Position numbers and translations under genes: made by a program. From positions 253,992-317,991 of the forward strand of contig CAJJDN010000017.1 in assembly GCA_905182985.1 (NCBI GenBank): DNA of 64,000 nucleotides, in the 5' to 3' direction. This DNA is from Paramecium sonneborni (taxonomy: Eukaryota > Ciliophora > Oligohymenophorea > Peniculida > Parameciidae). The notes under the pieces were generated by a model. It searched no databases and was not told the origin of the DNA. It was given only the letters and a program-made list of their open reading frames with translations. Shown piece after piece: positions 23,412 to 36,875 of the stretch. Positions within the stretch are counted from its first letter, which is position 1. Each line of letters opens with the position of its first letter.

Positions 23412-24776
23412 ATGTATTCAGAAGATAGAGATGGTTCTTAATACTCTGGAAATAATGTAGATTACAATGAAGATGATTAAGGGGAAGGTTAAGATGCTGA
23501 TATGGAAGAATAATAATATTATGATGACGAAGATTAAGATCTGTAACAGTAAGATGATTATTAAGATTATCAACCAGAAGAATAGTAAGATGATCAATAA
23601 AGTAATTAAATATAATAAGAAGGTTTTAAATATTAGCCATTAGATCAAAGAAAATGGTAATGGGCAGAACCATTAATTGAAGGAGTTCCACCTTGTGCTA
23701 GAGGAGGACATTCAGCTACATTGAGTGGAGCTTCTATTATCTTATTTGGAGGACATTACTATGCAAATAAAGATGAAGGATACAAATACTTAAATGATAC
23801 ATATTAAATGGACGTAAATGCAAATAGATGGTTTAAAGCAAAAGTTTAAGGTACTCCACCTGCTCCAAGATATGCTCATTCTGCAGTTTTAGCAGGATAA
23901 AGAATAATCATATTTGGAGGAAAAGGAGAAAAATGTGTATTTAGAGATTTACATGCACTTGATCCATTAACTTTAACTTGGTATCAGGGACCAGAAGGAT
24001 CAGGTTCTCCTAGTGCTAGATTTGCCCATTCAGCTACATTAGTAATTTTTAATATAATTATAATAATAGTATGCATCAACTAAAATGATAATCTTTGGAG
24101 GTTGGAATGGAATTGATTATTTTAATGATTTATATGTTCTAGACCTAGAAGTAATGGCATGGTCTTAACCTGCTTGTACAGGTCCATCACCAACTCCTCG
24201 TCAAGGACATACAGCTATATAAGTTGGTGCAAATTTAATCATTTAAGGTGGATTTTATTATCAAGAAGATAAAAATCTAAAGAATCTTCATAAAACAGCT
24301 AATCCTAGACATGGATCTCATTTAAGAGGATGTTATTTAAACGATATTAGAATTCTTGATACAGAACATTTTGCATGGAGTAGACTTAGAGTAAGTGGTA
24401 CACCACCTGCTCCTAGATATGGACATTCAGCAAATGTAAGTGGAGCAGATATTGTTGTTTTTGGAGGATGGTCATTAAATTCTGGAGCTAGAAGGTATTC
24501 TTATTAAATAGTTTTAGTGAAAATAATTTTGTCACTTCACCAGATATTGATTATTTAATTGTTTTGAATACTGAAAAAATGTGTTGGGAAAAAGCTAAAT
24601 ATGAAGGAAATGCTCCTAGAAATAGATATGGTCATACTGCTACTTCTATTGGTCCACATATTTTAATTTTTGGAGGATGGGAATATAATAGAGCTACAAA
24701 TCAAGTTGTTGTTTTAAGAGATCTTAATGTTGGATAATAATAATAATAATAATAATAATAAGAAAAGAAAAAATGA
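23412..24776 (+). CDS. Kelch-repeat protein, 437 aa
   Basis: Introns at 24042-24069 (28 nt) and 24495-24517 (23 nt) leave 438 codons. An acidic Q/D/Y-rich N-terminus (about 65 residues) precedes five to six kelch repeats. Each has a GH(S/T)A strand and a double-glycine strand such as ILFGGHYY, IIFGGKGE, IIFGGWNG, VVFGGWS and LIFGGWE, which should build a beta-propeller. It ends in a run of eight glutamines encoded by TAA repeats, followed by EKKK. Kelch propellers are protein-interaction platforms, and in ciliates many are cytoskeletal. No BTB or F-box domain is present. The specific role is unknown. Confidence 0.85.
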
Positions 24777-24839
24777 TATTAATTAATTAATCAATTTAAT
24801 TATAATTTATTTCGATTCATTAATATAATATTTAATTTT

Positions 24840-27800
24840 TCAAGGCTTTAAAGCTTGAATTGCTTTGTTTAGGATTTCAGATTGTAATTTAGGAAACGCG
24901 GGATTAATTTTAAGAATCAATTTGCAAATGTTAATTGCATCAACAAAACGCTTGTGGGATATATTTAATTAATACCTTTGCTTTTAGATAATTGAATGCT
25001 AATCTGTAGCCCATGATAGGATTTCTTTGATTTGTTAATTTGAATGCTTTTTCATATGAATTAGAGGCATCTATATATGATTACTCTTTTTCCTTAATTA
25101 AACCCATTAATTCTTCAGCTTTGGCACAACATTTATTTTACTTTAAGCATTTTCTTAGAATTTCTTCAGCTTAATCGTATTTTTGAATAGATATAAATGC
25201 ATCGGCATGTAATAACCATGCTCTTTCTAATTCATCTCTTTCCCAACCACTGTTATCAGCCTGTTTAGCCCATAACAACTTTAACATTGTTTTACCTTCT
25301 GTTTATTTTTTACTTAAGAATTTATTTATTGCTAAACTTAACATTGCTGGAGCCCATTCTCTATTACTTTTTAATAACTAACCTAAAATACTATTAGCCA
25401 TTTCAATAGATTTTGGATTTCCTGACAATTAAAGCACATATGCTTACATTACCAAATATCTTGATAGACTTCCTCTATTTTAAAGTTCCTTAAGAAGTTA
25501 ATCACATGCCTTTAGATTCTCAACAGCAACTGGTTTTGGTTATTCATCTGTTATTGAATAATAAAGATCTTAATCAGGATTCAAATATAAATCTATCATA
25601 TAAGTTAAACTATCTTCAGCATATTATTAATGTTTCTTAGCATAATTAAATTATATTAATGCTTCTTTTGGTAAATTTTTATATTTATAATATAATCCTC
25701 TACAAAAACACAATCCTGGTTCATTTTAATTTAATGTAGCCTTAGCACAATTATCAATTATGGTTTAAATTTCATCCAATCTATTTTACTTTCTATACCA
25801 ATCTATTACTTTAGATAAAGTTCCAAAAGAATTAGGTTTATCTTACAATGTTTAAACAAATTATTAAATTGATTTTTCACTATCATCTTACTATAAAACA
25901 AGTTCAGACAACATCATAGATGCATAATCATTTTTTGGGTTTAATTTTTATAGAATTTTTAATTTTTATTCGCATGATATCTTATCTCCATTTTAATAAA
26001 ATGTTTCTGCTTATAATTAAATCAAACTTTCATTTGTAGGTATATATTTAATTCCATCATCAATACAATCTAAAGTTGCCTTATAATTTCTCTCATTACT
26101 AAAGAAGTATCTGGCCTACTCTAAAAATATTAAACCTAATTATTCTTTTTCTTTATTAACATTTGCAGCTTCTTATTTACTTTTTTCTATAACATCTTTT
26201 TATGTTTAAACTGCATATTCGAATGCTTTTCTTATTTTTTCAATCTACTTTTATGATTCAGCCATCAATTATTATTAAATCTTTTCTTTTTCTGCATTTT
26301 ATGCTTAATTAAATGTTGCTTATTGTAATTTTGTGACCATTCTTGCAATTAAAAGAAAACCTTAAGCATTTGCTCTTAATGTTGTCAATGAAGGTGCAGC
26401 ATAATCATCAGTCAAAAACTTTTCCCAAATCAATATCTATTCTGCTTTTTAAATATTATTCATTCTCAAATACAATCTACCCAAATCTACTAATAAATCC
26501 TATCTTCCTGGAGTTTTTAACAATGCTGCTTCATAATAATTAACTGCTTTCTAATAATCATATGTCATTGTAAGTGCATTTCCAATAATTCTAGTTATTT
26601 CTTCATCTTCTGGATCCAATTCAGCAGCTTTTTAATAACTTAAAACTGCTTCTTAAGGTTCATTTATTTTCATAAATGCTTCTCCAATTAATTTATAATT
26701 TTCTGCTGTTGGTTCTGCTTCTATGATCTCAGCATAACATTTTGTATAATTTCTGCGATCCTTCAAATATTTTAAATAAACATCTGCTAAAATTATTCTT
26801 GAATTAACAAAATTTGGTTATCCACTTTAAACTGCTTTTAGTATATTTATTGCCTTCTTTATATCTCCACTTTCAATTGCAATCTCACTATTAGCCATCA
26901 TAATTGTACTTTCATGGGGACTGCCAGCATATTCCTAAATTGCTTTTTACATAATCTTTTTGGCTTCTGCTTCTTTTTTATTAACAGCTAAAACTTTAGC
27001 TAAAAGAACAAAAACTTGACATTTATCTTTTTCCGTAAATTGTACAATTTTGGATTTAGCTTTAATTTTATTTTTATATTTGCCTGCTACTAGTTCATAT
27101 GCTGCTTCTAATGTAATTTAGGCATTCTTATAATCTTCTGTTCTATACTCGACCTCTCCTTTAACTAGCATGAATAAAGGGTTTTCTCTGATAGCAAAAT
27201 TATTAGATATTGCTTAATTTAAAGAGTTTGATGCTAAATTAATTTATTTTGTTTTGATAGAAATTAAGGCATGTAAAATATAGGCGTCTTCATTTTTTGG
27301 ATCTAATTCTAAAACTCTATTTATTGTTTTCAAAGCTTCTTGAGGATCCCCTAAAGCCATTTTACCAGTTGATAACAATAACTATACATTTGTTAATCCA
27401 GGAGCTTATTTAGCTATACTTTCTAATAATTTGGTTCCTTTTCCAATTCCTGATGTAGTTAATTCTTTGCCAGCCAACATTATATTGGTGGAAAGATTTC
27501 TTAGATACATTTAAGCAATAGTGAATGCAAAATCAGGATTAAATTTGATATAAAATTCATATCCAGGCAATAATTATTTACTCTAGGTTAAATGTAGTTT
27601 AAGTGTTTCTTCTATAAACTGTTAGGCAATAGGAGAATCAGTTCCTTCTGATTTCTTACTTTCTAATAAAGCTTATAAAAAAGCAATTTCTGTAGTTCTT
27701 CCTACAGAAACTTAAAATTCTTAAACAAACTCTAATTATTTTTCAGCATCATCAATAACTCCTTATAAAATTCTGCATTGAATCATCCCTGCTAATGATT

Positions 27801-28953
27801 CCATCCTTCCTTCATCTAAAGCAGCAGCTTCTTAAAAGTAACCATAAGCTTTTTCATATTCTTCTAACATTAAAGTTTCTTAAGCTAATTCTAAACATAA
27901 ATCACCTAATAATGGAGCTAATTTTCGCATTTTCTGAATTTAAACTATAGTCAATTAAAGAATTGATTGATTTCTTCCAGAAACTCTAGATAATAATTAG
28001 CAACAATTTAAAAGTAATTAAACATTATCTTCTTCCTGTTTCTAAATAGCATTAAATAGTTCTTCAATTTTTTCAATTGATTCTCTGACATCACCCTTTC
28101 TAGCCAAATTATAAAATGCAATAGCTTTTAATCCAAAAATATTAGTTGGGTCATCATAAAGTATTTTATTAGCCAAATCCTAAAATTATTCCCAATCTTA
28201 TATGAATATGCACAATCTCAGTTTCTCAACATCTGTAAATGGAAAATCTCTCCATACAATCATTAATTCATTTAAAGCATCTAAAGTTATTGGATATTTT
28301 TTATTTATTTCTGAAGCCTTTGCTAAACCTAACAAATATTCAATAGGTTTTTAGTTAAATTATCCTAATCATAATTTAAGATAATATACCACCAATACTT
28401 TAAAAGTAATCAAGGATTTCAGTTACACTAATTTATTCATCCTTCTATAATAATTTATACCATCCAAAAGTGATTTAACTTATAGGTTGTCCTTATGATA
28501 ATAATTCTAAAACTTCCTTTGCCTTTCTACCTTCGTCTACGAATAAATAGAAATATATGGCACTCTAAAATGCTTTATCATTTGGAGTCTTTCGACCCTC
28601 ACTTTACATTTATCTACAAGTTTCAATAATTTCCTAAAAAATTAAATTTTCTATTTTACTCTATCAACACCACGTTATTATTACGAATAGTATATAAGTG
28701 CTGCTGAAGTTGCAAATTAAAATTCTCTTTTATTTCTAATTAATGTCAACTCATTTATTGCTTCATTTAAACTTCCACTTTTGAAATAGCAAAATGCTCT
28801 CCAAAATTGAAAGAATGGATCTTGATTTCTTTGATAAAACTATTTATATTCAACTAATTCTACCTTATGACATAACACTTATGTTGTTTTCCACAGACCT
28901 TCTCTTAGCAAATAAAAAACTTGAGATTATTGAATAAGTAAATCACTACTCAT
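24840..28953 (-). CDS. IFT139: Intraflagellar transport protein IFT139 (TTC21-like TPR protein)
   Basis: A long gene, about 4.1 kb, of the expected size for TTC21B (about 1300 residues). It starts at ATG 28953 ([19 protein letters not shown]) and ends in [10 protein letters not shown] before TGA at 24840-24842. The start resembles IFT139, with an [20 protein letters not shown] segment and an EAINEL...IRNKREFQFA block. The rest is a continuous series of TPR helices (for example YY A/L A paired-helix patterns every 34 residues). IFT139 is part of the IFT-A complex for retrograde ciliary transport. Introns are present but not all were placed. A broader TPR assignment is the fallback. Confidence 0.78.
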
Positions 28954-28994
28954 TTATATAAAAAGAAAATAATATAAAATTATAGCAGTTATTA

Positions 28995-30096
28995 TCAAAG
29001 TAATTTAACTAATTATCCTTACTTCCATATCCCTTTAGTTATTTATTAGTTACAACTATTATAAAATTCTCCTTATCCATCTTAAACACCTTTTTTCCAT
29101 TAACCTACATATTTTTTTCCATCTGAATAACAAAATATTCCAAATCCATGTTTTTGATCATTCCAATATTTACCTTTATAAAAACGTCCATCAGGCCAAT
29201 TTAATAATCCTTTTCCATTCATTTTACCATTCATCCATTCTCCTTAATAGATTCTTCCATCTAACCATCTCTAAATATATTTTATAATATTATATACATA
29301 TGTTCCTATTCCATTAAAATTATCTAATTCAAATTCACCTTCATAAATTTCTCCTTCAATAAATGTTAATTTGCCTTATCCATGTTTTAATCCATCTTAA
29401 AAATTACCCACATAAACAGAACCATTAACATACCATTCTATTCCTTATCCATTTGGTAGATCTCTTTTCCAATACCCTTTATATTTAAATATTTATATTA
29501 CCTTCATATTTACATCCATTATTATAATTGTATATACCTTAACCATGCATTCTATTTTATTACCATTATCCACGATAATAAGCTCCATTTTTACTTCTAA
29601 ATTCACCTTTACCATGAAAATAACCTTTTAAAAATTCACCTTAATAAAATGATGAATCACAAAAAGTGTATTTACCTTTTCCATCTGGTAATTAATTTAA
29701 CCATTCTCCATTGTATTTATTTCCACCCACTAATTTTATTGTATCTAATTTCAGTCTTCTGTTTTTTTATTATAATTTTATTTTATCATTTGTCTCTAAT
29801 ATTTCAAGAGTCAATACACACCTAAGCTTGAATGAATTTATCTTATCATTTTAATTTTTGAGAGATCCCTCACTTTTATCAAAAAATTAAACGCTTAATT
29901 TTTATGGAATTTTGACATAACAACCTAAATCTTCAATGTCCTATGAATCAGATTCTTTTGGTTACAATTTGAAACTTTATTAGTGACTAATTTTAGATAT
30001 AACAGATTAATTTTTATTATTTTTTATCTTTGAATCAGCATTCTATTCAACAAATGAATTAATTTTTTGAGAATATGAGCGTGTATGAAATTCCAT
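28995..30096 (-). CDS. MORN-repeat protein, 349 aa
   Basis: Two introns (25 nt near 29490-29515, and 27 nt near 29270-29300) leave 350 codons. The N-terminal 120 residues are polar and without known domain. The C-terminal 220 residues hold about nine MORN repeats of the form YxGEWxxGxxxGxGxxxx, for example YNGEWLNQLPDGKGKY and YQGEWMNGKMNGKGL. MORN repeats bind lipids or act as membrane-cytoskeleton linkers and are common in ciliary proteins. The 27-nt intron keeps frame and contains no TGA, so only interruption of a MORN repeat (GTY|RWLDGR) reveals it. The in-frame ATG at 30096 is the first possible start. Confidence 0.82.
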
Positions 30097-30657
30097 TTAG
30101 AAATCTTCAGTTGAATTATATAAATTCTGATTATTTGTCTTTTTTTCTGCTAATTTTAAACTAATAATTAACTATTTTCATTTACTTATATTTTTGTCTT
30201 TTTATATAAGATCGATACGCAGATTATATTTTAATTGCCATCTAATGATTTTATGGTAATTAATTTATTGTTATATTCTAATTTCTTACAGATTTTAAGG
30301 GTTCTTGTTTCTATATGCATTAATTACATGATCCCATATAAATAATAATTTTATTAAAACTAATTTTTTATATCTTCCAAAAATACTCTTGTATTATTGA
30401 ATTTTAACCGAATATTATGGGTCAATTCTATGAATTTGGATTTTGATATTAAGAATAATTTTTCAAAAATACCATAATTTATGAAAAAATGAATATACTC
30501 TATTAAATAGAATTAAACAATAATTTATATAAATTTAAATGATGATATAATAGCCAAATATGATGTTCTGTATTACAGAATTAATGATCTGTTGAGGAGG
30601 TATTCTGAGTGAATAATATTATTTTTGCTTCTATCTTTATTTATTATTAATATAATT
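30097..30657. other. Divergent intergenic region (MORN gene / CTNNBL1)
   Basis: About 560 bp, AT-rich, between two divergently transcribed genes. No gene, RNA or clear element is recognised; a 5' exon of the MORN gene could extend into 30100-30200. Confidence 0.4.
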
Positions 30658-32142
30658 ATGGATCCAAGAAAGAAAGTGAAAATGTAATAGAACGAAGATG
30701 AAGATGAAATAGAAATGGATGATTATCAAGAAGATATGTAATTTAGAGAATAAAATAATGAATTATTTGATGAAAGACAATTAAGGGAAATGATATGTCA
30801 ATTGGAAAATAATTACAAATTAAATTCTGATTTGAGAATGAGATATCCAAATTAACCTGATAAATTTATAGATTCTGAAGTGGATTTAGATGAAGATCTT
30901 AGAAAACTTTTAATATTACCTGCATATCCTAAATTATATCCAATCTTTTATAATAGTAATGCTCTTCAAATAGTGATTCAGTTGTTATAACATAATAATT
31001 AATCTATTTCAAATGATGTAATTCAATTTTTGAAGGAATTAGTCTCTCCTGATGGAGATGTAGAACCTAAAATAATTATTGAATTATATAATTGTCTAAT
31101 CAAAAACTATTTTATTGAATCCTTGGGAGAATTAATACTAAAGAATGATGAAAAAACTTAAGAAGAAGTAAATTTACTGCATGATTGTTTTGAAGTAATT
31201 GAAAATATGGTTGACATCAAGTCATCAATAAGTAAAGAAATTGGTTTTAGATCTAAAATCATATAATATTTGGTTAAAAGAGTTGAAGATAATAGTCAAA
31301 CTCTAGATGATAATAGATTATATGCTTCTGAATTGTTAGTTATACTAACTTAGTAAACCAAAGAGAATTTAGAAATTATTGGTAGAAGTGGAGGTATTGA
31401 AAGTTTATTGATGGTGTTGAATTAATATAAAAAGAAAGATCCTGAAACTGCAGAGGAGAAAGAAATATTAAATAATGTTTATGATTTGCTTACATTACTT
31501 TTAATCCATGAAGAAAATTAAGATTATTTTCAAACTTATGAAGGTTTATAATTAATGATCAAAATCATTTAAGGAAAGACTTCTTCATCCATAAGAGCAT
31601 ATAGTTTAATTTTATTGACGATTAATAATCATAAAGAAAATTGTTAAAAATTAATTTAAATTGGGGGATTATCAATTATATTTCCTATTTTGGAAAGGAA
31701 AGGATTAAAACATAAAGATTAAAATAAACAATTTGAAATTGATGAAACTAGTGTTTAAATCATTAAATAATTGCTTAGAAGGAATAATGATCCAACTTTT
31801 AAATAAAGAGTAATTGATAAATGTGTTGAAAAATTGGAGAGTCTTAAAAAACTCAGAAATGAGTATGTTGATATAATTCCTTTAATAGACCCTGAGGAAT
31901 ATGATGCTCTTGACGAAAAACAATTACAAAAAATATATTTTGATTTATTGGGAAAAGGATTAATTGTAATAGAATCAATTGATATAATCTTATTAGAATT
32001 GATTAATGAAGGTATAGAAGTGAATATCGATTCATAAGAGATTGTAAGTTCTGTTAAGTAAATGCTCAAATATACTGGAGAAAAAGAAGATATAGATTAT
32101 TATGACCCTCTTCTTTAGAAATTTGAAGTAAATCTATAATGA
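30658..32142 (+). CDS. CTNNBL1: Beta-catenin-like protein 1 (CTNNBL1), 494 aa
   Basis: An intronless frame of 495 codons. The acidic, basic-tipped N-terminus (MDPRKKVKMQQNEDEDEIEM) is followed by the CTNNBL1 armadillo-like fold. Diagnostic stretches are FIDSEVDLDEDLRKLL, ALQIVIQLLQHNN, ENMVDIKSSI, LYASELLVILTQQ, GGIESLLMVL and GGLSIIFPIL, in the order found in human CTNNBL1 (563 residues). That protein associates with the Prp19/CDC5L spliceosome complex. Retention of a splicing factor fits a genome with very many tiny introns. It is shorter than the human protein at the C-terminus. Confidence 0.88.
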
Positions 32143-32184
32143 TTAATTAATAAATCGTATTTTAATAATAAATATATTAAAATC

Positions 32185-33086
32185 ATGTAACAGGAAAGCA
32201 TATATAACTTGATTCCTAAAGAATATGTACCTCCTCCAAAAGAACCGATGTATAGATCGGCATATCCAAGTGGATTGACACCAACTGGCAGCACATTCAA
32301 TAATCATACTACTAGTCGACCAAAAGTAGTTGTATTATTTAATTCAGGTTAACAATATCAACGGAGATTTTGATTTAGCCAGAGGTCCACATACTCATAA
32401 GGGATAATCGAATTCTCTAGGAAGACCTAAGGGTAATTTGAATTTGAATATTTATAGGATCATACAAACCAGATTCTACTATGTTCAGATTGAAAAATAC
32501 TGGAACTATGGGATCAAATTAATTGCCTGAAGGTAATTATAAATAATAATGGATTAGTTTAATAATATAAGTATCCTCCTTCAGTCAGACCTCCTGTACC
32601 TAAAAAAGATGAAAAGCCAATTCATGGACTTAAATCTAATAAAAATTACATAGTGACAAATGCAGTTGAAAATATTCTGAGTGCTCCAAAATAAATCGTA
32701 GATGAAAAACCATGGACTGAAAAAAAAGATTACGGTAAGGTACCTGACTATCTTACAAAAATTTAATAAAGCATTTCAAGTGAATATGAAATTATTAGAA
32801 ATATGCATATAAGTGAAGCTGAAGAAATGGACAAATAAAAATATTTAATGACTTAAGAAGAAGTTGTTTAATTAAAATAAGGATTAAAAAAGAAATGGGA
32901 ATCTGTTAATAAAGAATATTAATCAATTACACATATAAGAATGATTGACACTGTTGGATTAAAGAGAAAGTAATTATAAAATCTAATTCTTATAGGAAAG
33001 AACAATGTGAGAAAGAATTAGCTTAATTGGAGAAAGATATTGAAAAATTAAATAAAAATTATGTCTTTGTAGACACATAAAAATGA
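32185..33086 (+). CDS. ENKUR: Enkurin-domain protein, 267 aa
   Basis: Four introns (22 nt at 32326-32347, then 25, 25 and 26 nt) leave 268 codons. The N-terminus holds a LIPKEYVPPPKEP segment and proline-rich stretches (YPPSVRPPVPKK, a candidate SH3-binding site). The C-terminal enkurin domain starts with KVPDYL and includes QGLKKKWESVNKEYQ, followed by a helical end (LEKDIEKLNKNYVFV) where enkurins end LEHDI. Enkurin is a calmodulin- and TRPC-binding inner-junction protein of ciliary doublets, and its size (256 residues in human) fits. It lies 42 bp after CTNNBL1. Confidence 0.85.
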
Positions 33087-33154
33087 TGATCATTCCAAAA
33101 TATATATATATATAAATACATATTTAACTTTGCCGCTTTTATTAATTTATAAAT

Positions 33155-34407
33155 ATGGGAATTCATCAACTTATGTAATTTTTAAAGGAAAAAGCACCTA
33201 ATTGTTTTAGGACATTAATGCTAGATTATTTTGCAGGAAGGTAATAGTTAATTTAACAAATAGAACTATCGGTTGTGATGCTTCTATGGCTATGTATTAA
33301 TTTTTAATTTAAACACAATCTGCAGGATAGACATAAATTATTGAATTAACAGATAAAGATGGTAATAGAACTGGACATCTAGTTGGGTTATTTAATAGAA
33401 CATTGCAATTTCTTGAGAATGGAATAAAACCTGTTTGGGTATTTGATGGAAAACCTCCTTAATTAAAAAGTGGTGAGTTAGCAAGAAGAAAGAAATTAAA
33501 AGAGGAGGCTTAAGTTAAAACAGAAATAGCTTTAGAATAAGGTGATATGTAATAGGCCTTACTTCAACATTAAAGAACAACTACAATATCAAGTATAATG
33601 AAAGAAGATGCTATAAAAATGCTTAAATTAATGGGATGTCCTGTTATTATAGCACCATGTGAAGCAGAAGCTTAATGTGCTGAATTATGCAGAGCAGGTA
33701 AAATTTATGCTACAGCAACAGAAGATATGGATGCTTTAACTTTTAGAACTCCAGTTTTATTAAGAGGGTTCAATACTAAAAAAGAACCTATTTATGAAAT
33801 TATATATGATGATATGATTAAAGAATTAGACTTAACTTATGAATAATTTGTAGATCTATGCATTCTAGTAAAAATTTATTTTTATTATTTCTTAGTGTGG
33901 TTGTGATTACACTGAAAAAATAGAAGGTATTGGACCTGGAACTGCATATAAACTTATTAAAGAATTTAAGAATATTGAAGGGATTTTAGGACATGTGGAA
34001 AAAGTCAATGAGGAAAGATTAAAAAATAAATAAAATCCTAAATATACAGTTCCAACTAAATTTTTGTATTAAGACAGTCGAGAATTGTTTATTACTCCAT
34101 TAGTTTCTAAAGGAGATGAAATTTAAGTAATATTATCATTAATTATTTTTTTAAGTTAACATGGAATAAACCTGATGTAGAAAATTTGAAAAAATTCCTT
34201 GTTGAAGAAAAAGGATTTGCAGAATCTAGAATTGACAATGGACTTAAAAGAATTTCTAAAAAAGATCATACAGGTTTTTAAAGTAGATTAGAGAATTTCT
34301 TTGGTAAAACTACAAAAATTATTCATCCAAATAATAGTAAAGCTAAAGCCAAATCTAATAAAAAGAATGAATAAACTTCAAAATCTGGAGGAAAAAAAAA
34401 AATTTGA
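33155..34407 (+). CDS. FEN1: Flap endonuclease 1, 390 aa
   Basis: Introns of 23, 28 and 29 nt leave 391 codons (human FEN1 has 380). The XPG-N nuclease segment ([20 protein letters not shown]) and XPG-I segment ([22 protein letters not shown]) carry the metal-binding acids, and [21 protein letters not shown] gives the third cluster with the helix-hairpin-helix. A PCNA-interacting box is visible near the end (SRLENFFG, like QxxLxxFF), followed by a lysine-rich tail. It removes 5' flaps in Okazaki-fragment maturation and repair. The initiator MGIHQL agrees with family members, where the glycine after Met is required. Confidence 0.93.
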
Positions 34408-34642
34408 TATATTTTAATATCTATTATATAAACTAAAAAGTATTTAATTCTTAGTAAATGAAATTAATTTAAATAAAATTTATATTATTTCACATACAAA
34501 TATGCATAATATTTATATTTTAATAAAAAAACATTTCAATAATAATCGAAGAGTACATCTTTTCCAATTTAGGTCAATTGAATCTCAAATATAAAGTCAT
34601 ACATCAAAATAATTTTTATTAACTTTAAATTTAATCATTAAA

Positions 34643-36698
34643 ATGATTGAAGTTAAATAGCAAATACAAAAGACTGTTTATAAATATTCATACTTTCTAA
34701 ATGATATATTAGGGGAAGGCTACTCTTCTAAAGTATACAAAGGAATACATAATGAAACAAAATAGCCTGTAGCTATAAAAGTTATAAACTTTTAAACTTT
34801 AGTTACTCCAATTTCGTAAAGTTTGCTAAAAAATGAGATTAACATAATCAAACAATTAAATCACGAGAATCTAATGAAAGTATACGAGGTTTTCCAAACT
34901 AGAAATAATACCTATATAATATGTGAATTATGTAGTGATGGTGATCTAGCAGATATCTTAAGAACAACTAACTTATCAATAAAAGAAATAATCGACATAT
35001 TTACTTAAATATCAAAAGGAATAAAGGCCCTACATGATTAAAGTAATCTTATTCTTATTAAATTTAGAGATAATTCATAGAGATATAAAGCCTGCTAATA
35101 TCCTTAGATTGGATGGAATATATAAATTATCAGATTTTGGATTTGCTATAGTACAAAATGATTTTGAGAGTATTATAAAAAAGTTTCATGTCGGAACTCC
35201 TGTATATATGGCACCAGAAACTGTTCAGTTAAATCAATATTCTGAAAAATCTGATATATGGTCCTTAGGAGTTGTTCTTTATCTTATGTTATTTAAGGAA
35301 TTACCTTATAATCAAAGAAAAGATGAAGACATTAAAATTAAATAGCAAGAAGTGTATACAAAAATAAAAAATGAAAAAAACTTGCCTAATTAAATATAGT
35401 TTATTTTAATGGGGATGCTTGAAATAGATCCTCTAAAGAGAATTACAATAGATTCTATATTATTGCAATTATAAAATCAAAAGAAATTAAAATGTAATTC
35501 ACATCAAAATATTTCCTGTAAAATTTTAAGAAGATCAAGTGCTCATTCTCAGTCAAAATATGGCAACTAAAATAATTTTACTAAACCCTTGAAAACATTG
35601 CCAGATGAAGTATAAGAGATTGATGAATAGATAGAACCTTATTCTTGTAGAATAAATCATACTTAACGTAATAATGAATTACTTGATTAAGAAATTAAAG
35701 AATTATATATAGATTATTGTTCTTAAAAAAAAAAGAGAGATAAAATTAATGAAAATGGCAACTCTTCTAAAAGAAAAGTTTAAATATAAATACCAATCGT
35801 TTAATCTAATTATAAATAAAAATTAGAAAAAATATAATAGCTCTTAGAGAATAATGATTCGTAATAAAATACAAATTCTAATAGTACAAATGAAACTATA
35901 AAAAACTCTTAGTTATCGAACTGTTAATTATAACTTTAATGTACGCCTATTAATCCTTCATTTTCAAAGAATGAAAATTCAATAAATAATGTTCCAAGTA
36001 ATAAACTTTAATAAAAATTTCACTAATCATCAGATCAAAATTTAATTGCATCTCCAAAAAAACAACTCAAGAATGTTTCCTCATATTCAAATTTATTAGA
36101 TTAAAATGTTAGACCTTTAAACAGAAACAAAAATTTATCAGTATAAAAAATAAGAACAGCAGCTTCAGTGAGTAAGATTCCAGGTTCAGATTAGCATATT
36201 AATAATAATAAAGAACAACAATTATTTAATTAAATTAATGACTCTTTATCTGTTACAATATAACCTACCTACAAGTTTTTGGTGTTTTTAAATTAAGCTC
36301 TAAAAAACTTTGATTAGATTAATACTGAAGAAAAATAAAAATGTTATTTTTTACTTAGAAAATTATTGGCTTTAAAGGCAAATGCTATTAAAAGGTTTTG
36401 TCCTCTCATAATTTAAGAAACCTTATCTCAATGGATTGAATGCTTTTAATAATATTATTTAAAGGTGGTCCCTTTATTTTATACAAATTAAGATAGAAAA
36501 TTTAATTAATACTTTAATAATGATTTAGAATAATTTACAAAGGGGTTTTCGAAATTATTATATTAAAATCTAATAAATGTGAATTAATAATTGAATTCAA
36601 AAGATCTCTAAGTAATCCAAGAAGTAATAAATGATAATCTTAAATAATTTAATGATCCTATCTTATTTGCAAGAAGATGGGAAAATGGCCAATTATGA
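34643..36698 (+). CDS. ULK/ATG1-like protein kinase, 676 aa
   Basis: One 25-nt intron near 35040-35065 leaves 677 codons. An N-terminal kinase domain (about residues 15-280) has GEGYSSKV, VAIK, HRDIKPANIL, SDFGFA and the VGTPVYMAPE activation segment; all catalytic residues are present. SDFGFA and the lobe motifs resemble the ULK/ATG1 group. The remaining 390 residues are N/Q/S-rich with a predicted helical C-terminal block (RKLLALKANAIKRF). A role in autophagy initiation is possible but not shown, because ciliates have many ULK-like kinases. Start and stop are unambiguous. Confidence 0.8.
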
Positions 36699-36875
36699 AA
36701 GTTTTTATGTTTTCTGTATGAATAATTTTAAACTCATTCTTTATTAATAAATTAGCTTAAATTCTGTGGAATGACTTATTCTTGATAAATAAATTAGTCT
36801 AAGTTGTATTGAGCTTAAATTTATATTGAATGAATTTTGTTTAATAAATAAATAAATTAGCTTAAATTATATTGA
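36699..36875 (+). repeat. Short imperfect direct repeats upstream of eIF1
   Basis: The unit AATTAGCTTAAATT...GAATGACT occurs near 36750-36776 and again at 36856-36881, with a diverged copy near 36790-36832. The last copy includes the ATG of the eIF1 gene. Confidence 0.55.

Noticed and set aside
31755..32300. Minus-strand ORFs opposite CTNNBL1 and enkurin
   Set aside because: Both plus-strand genes have strong family matches; the antisense frames have none.
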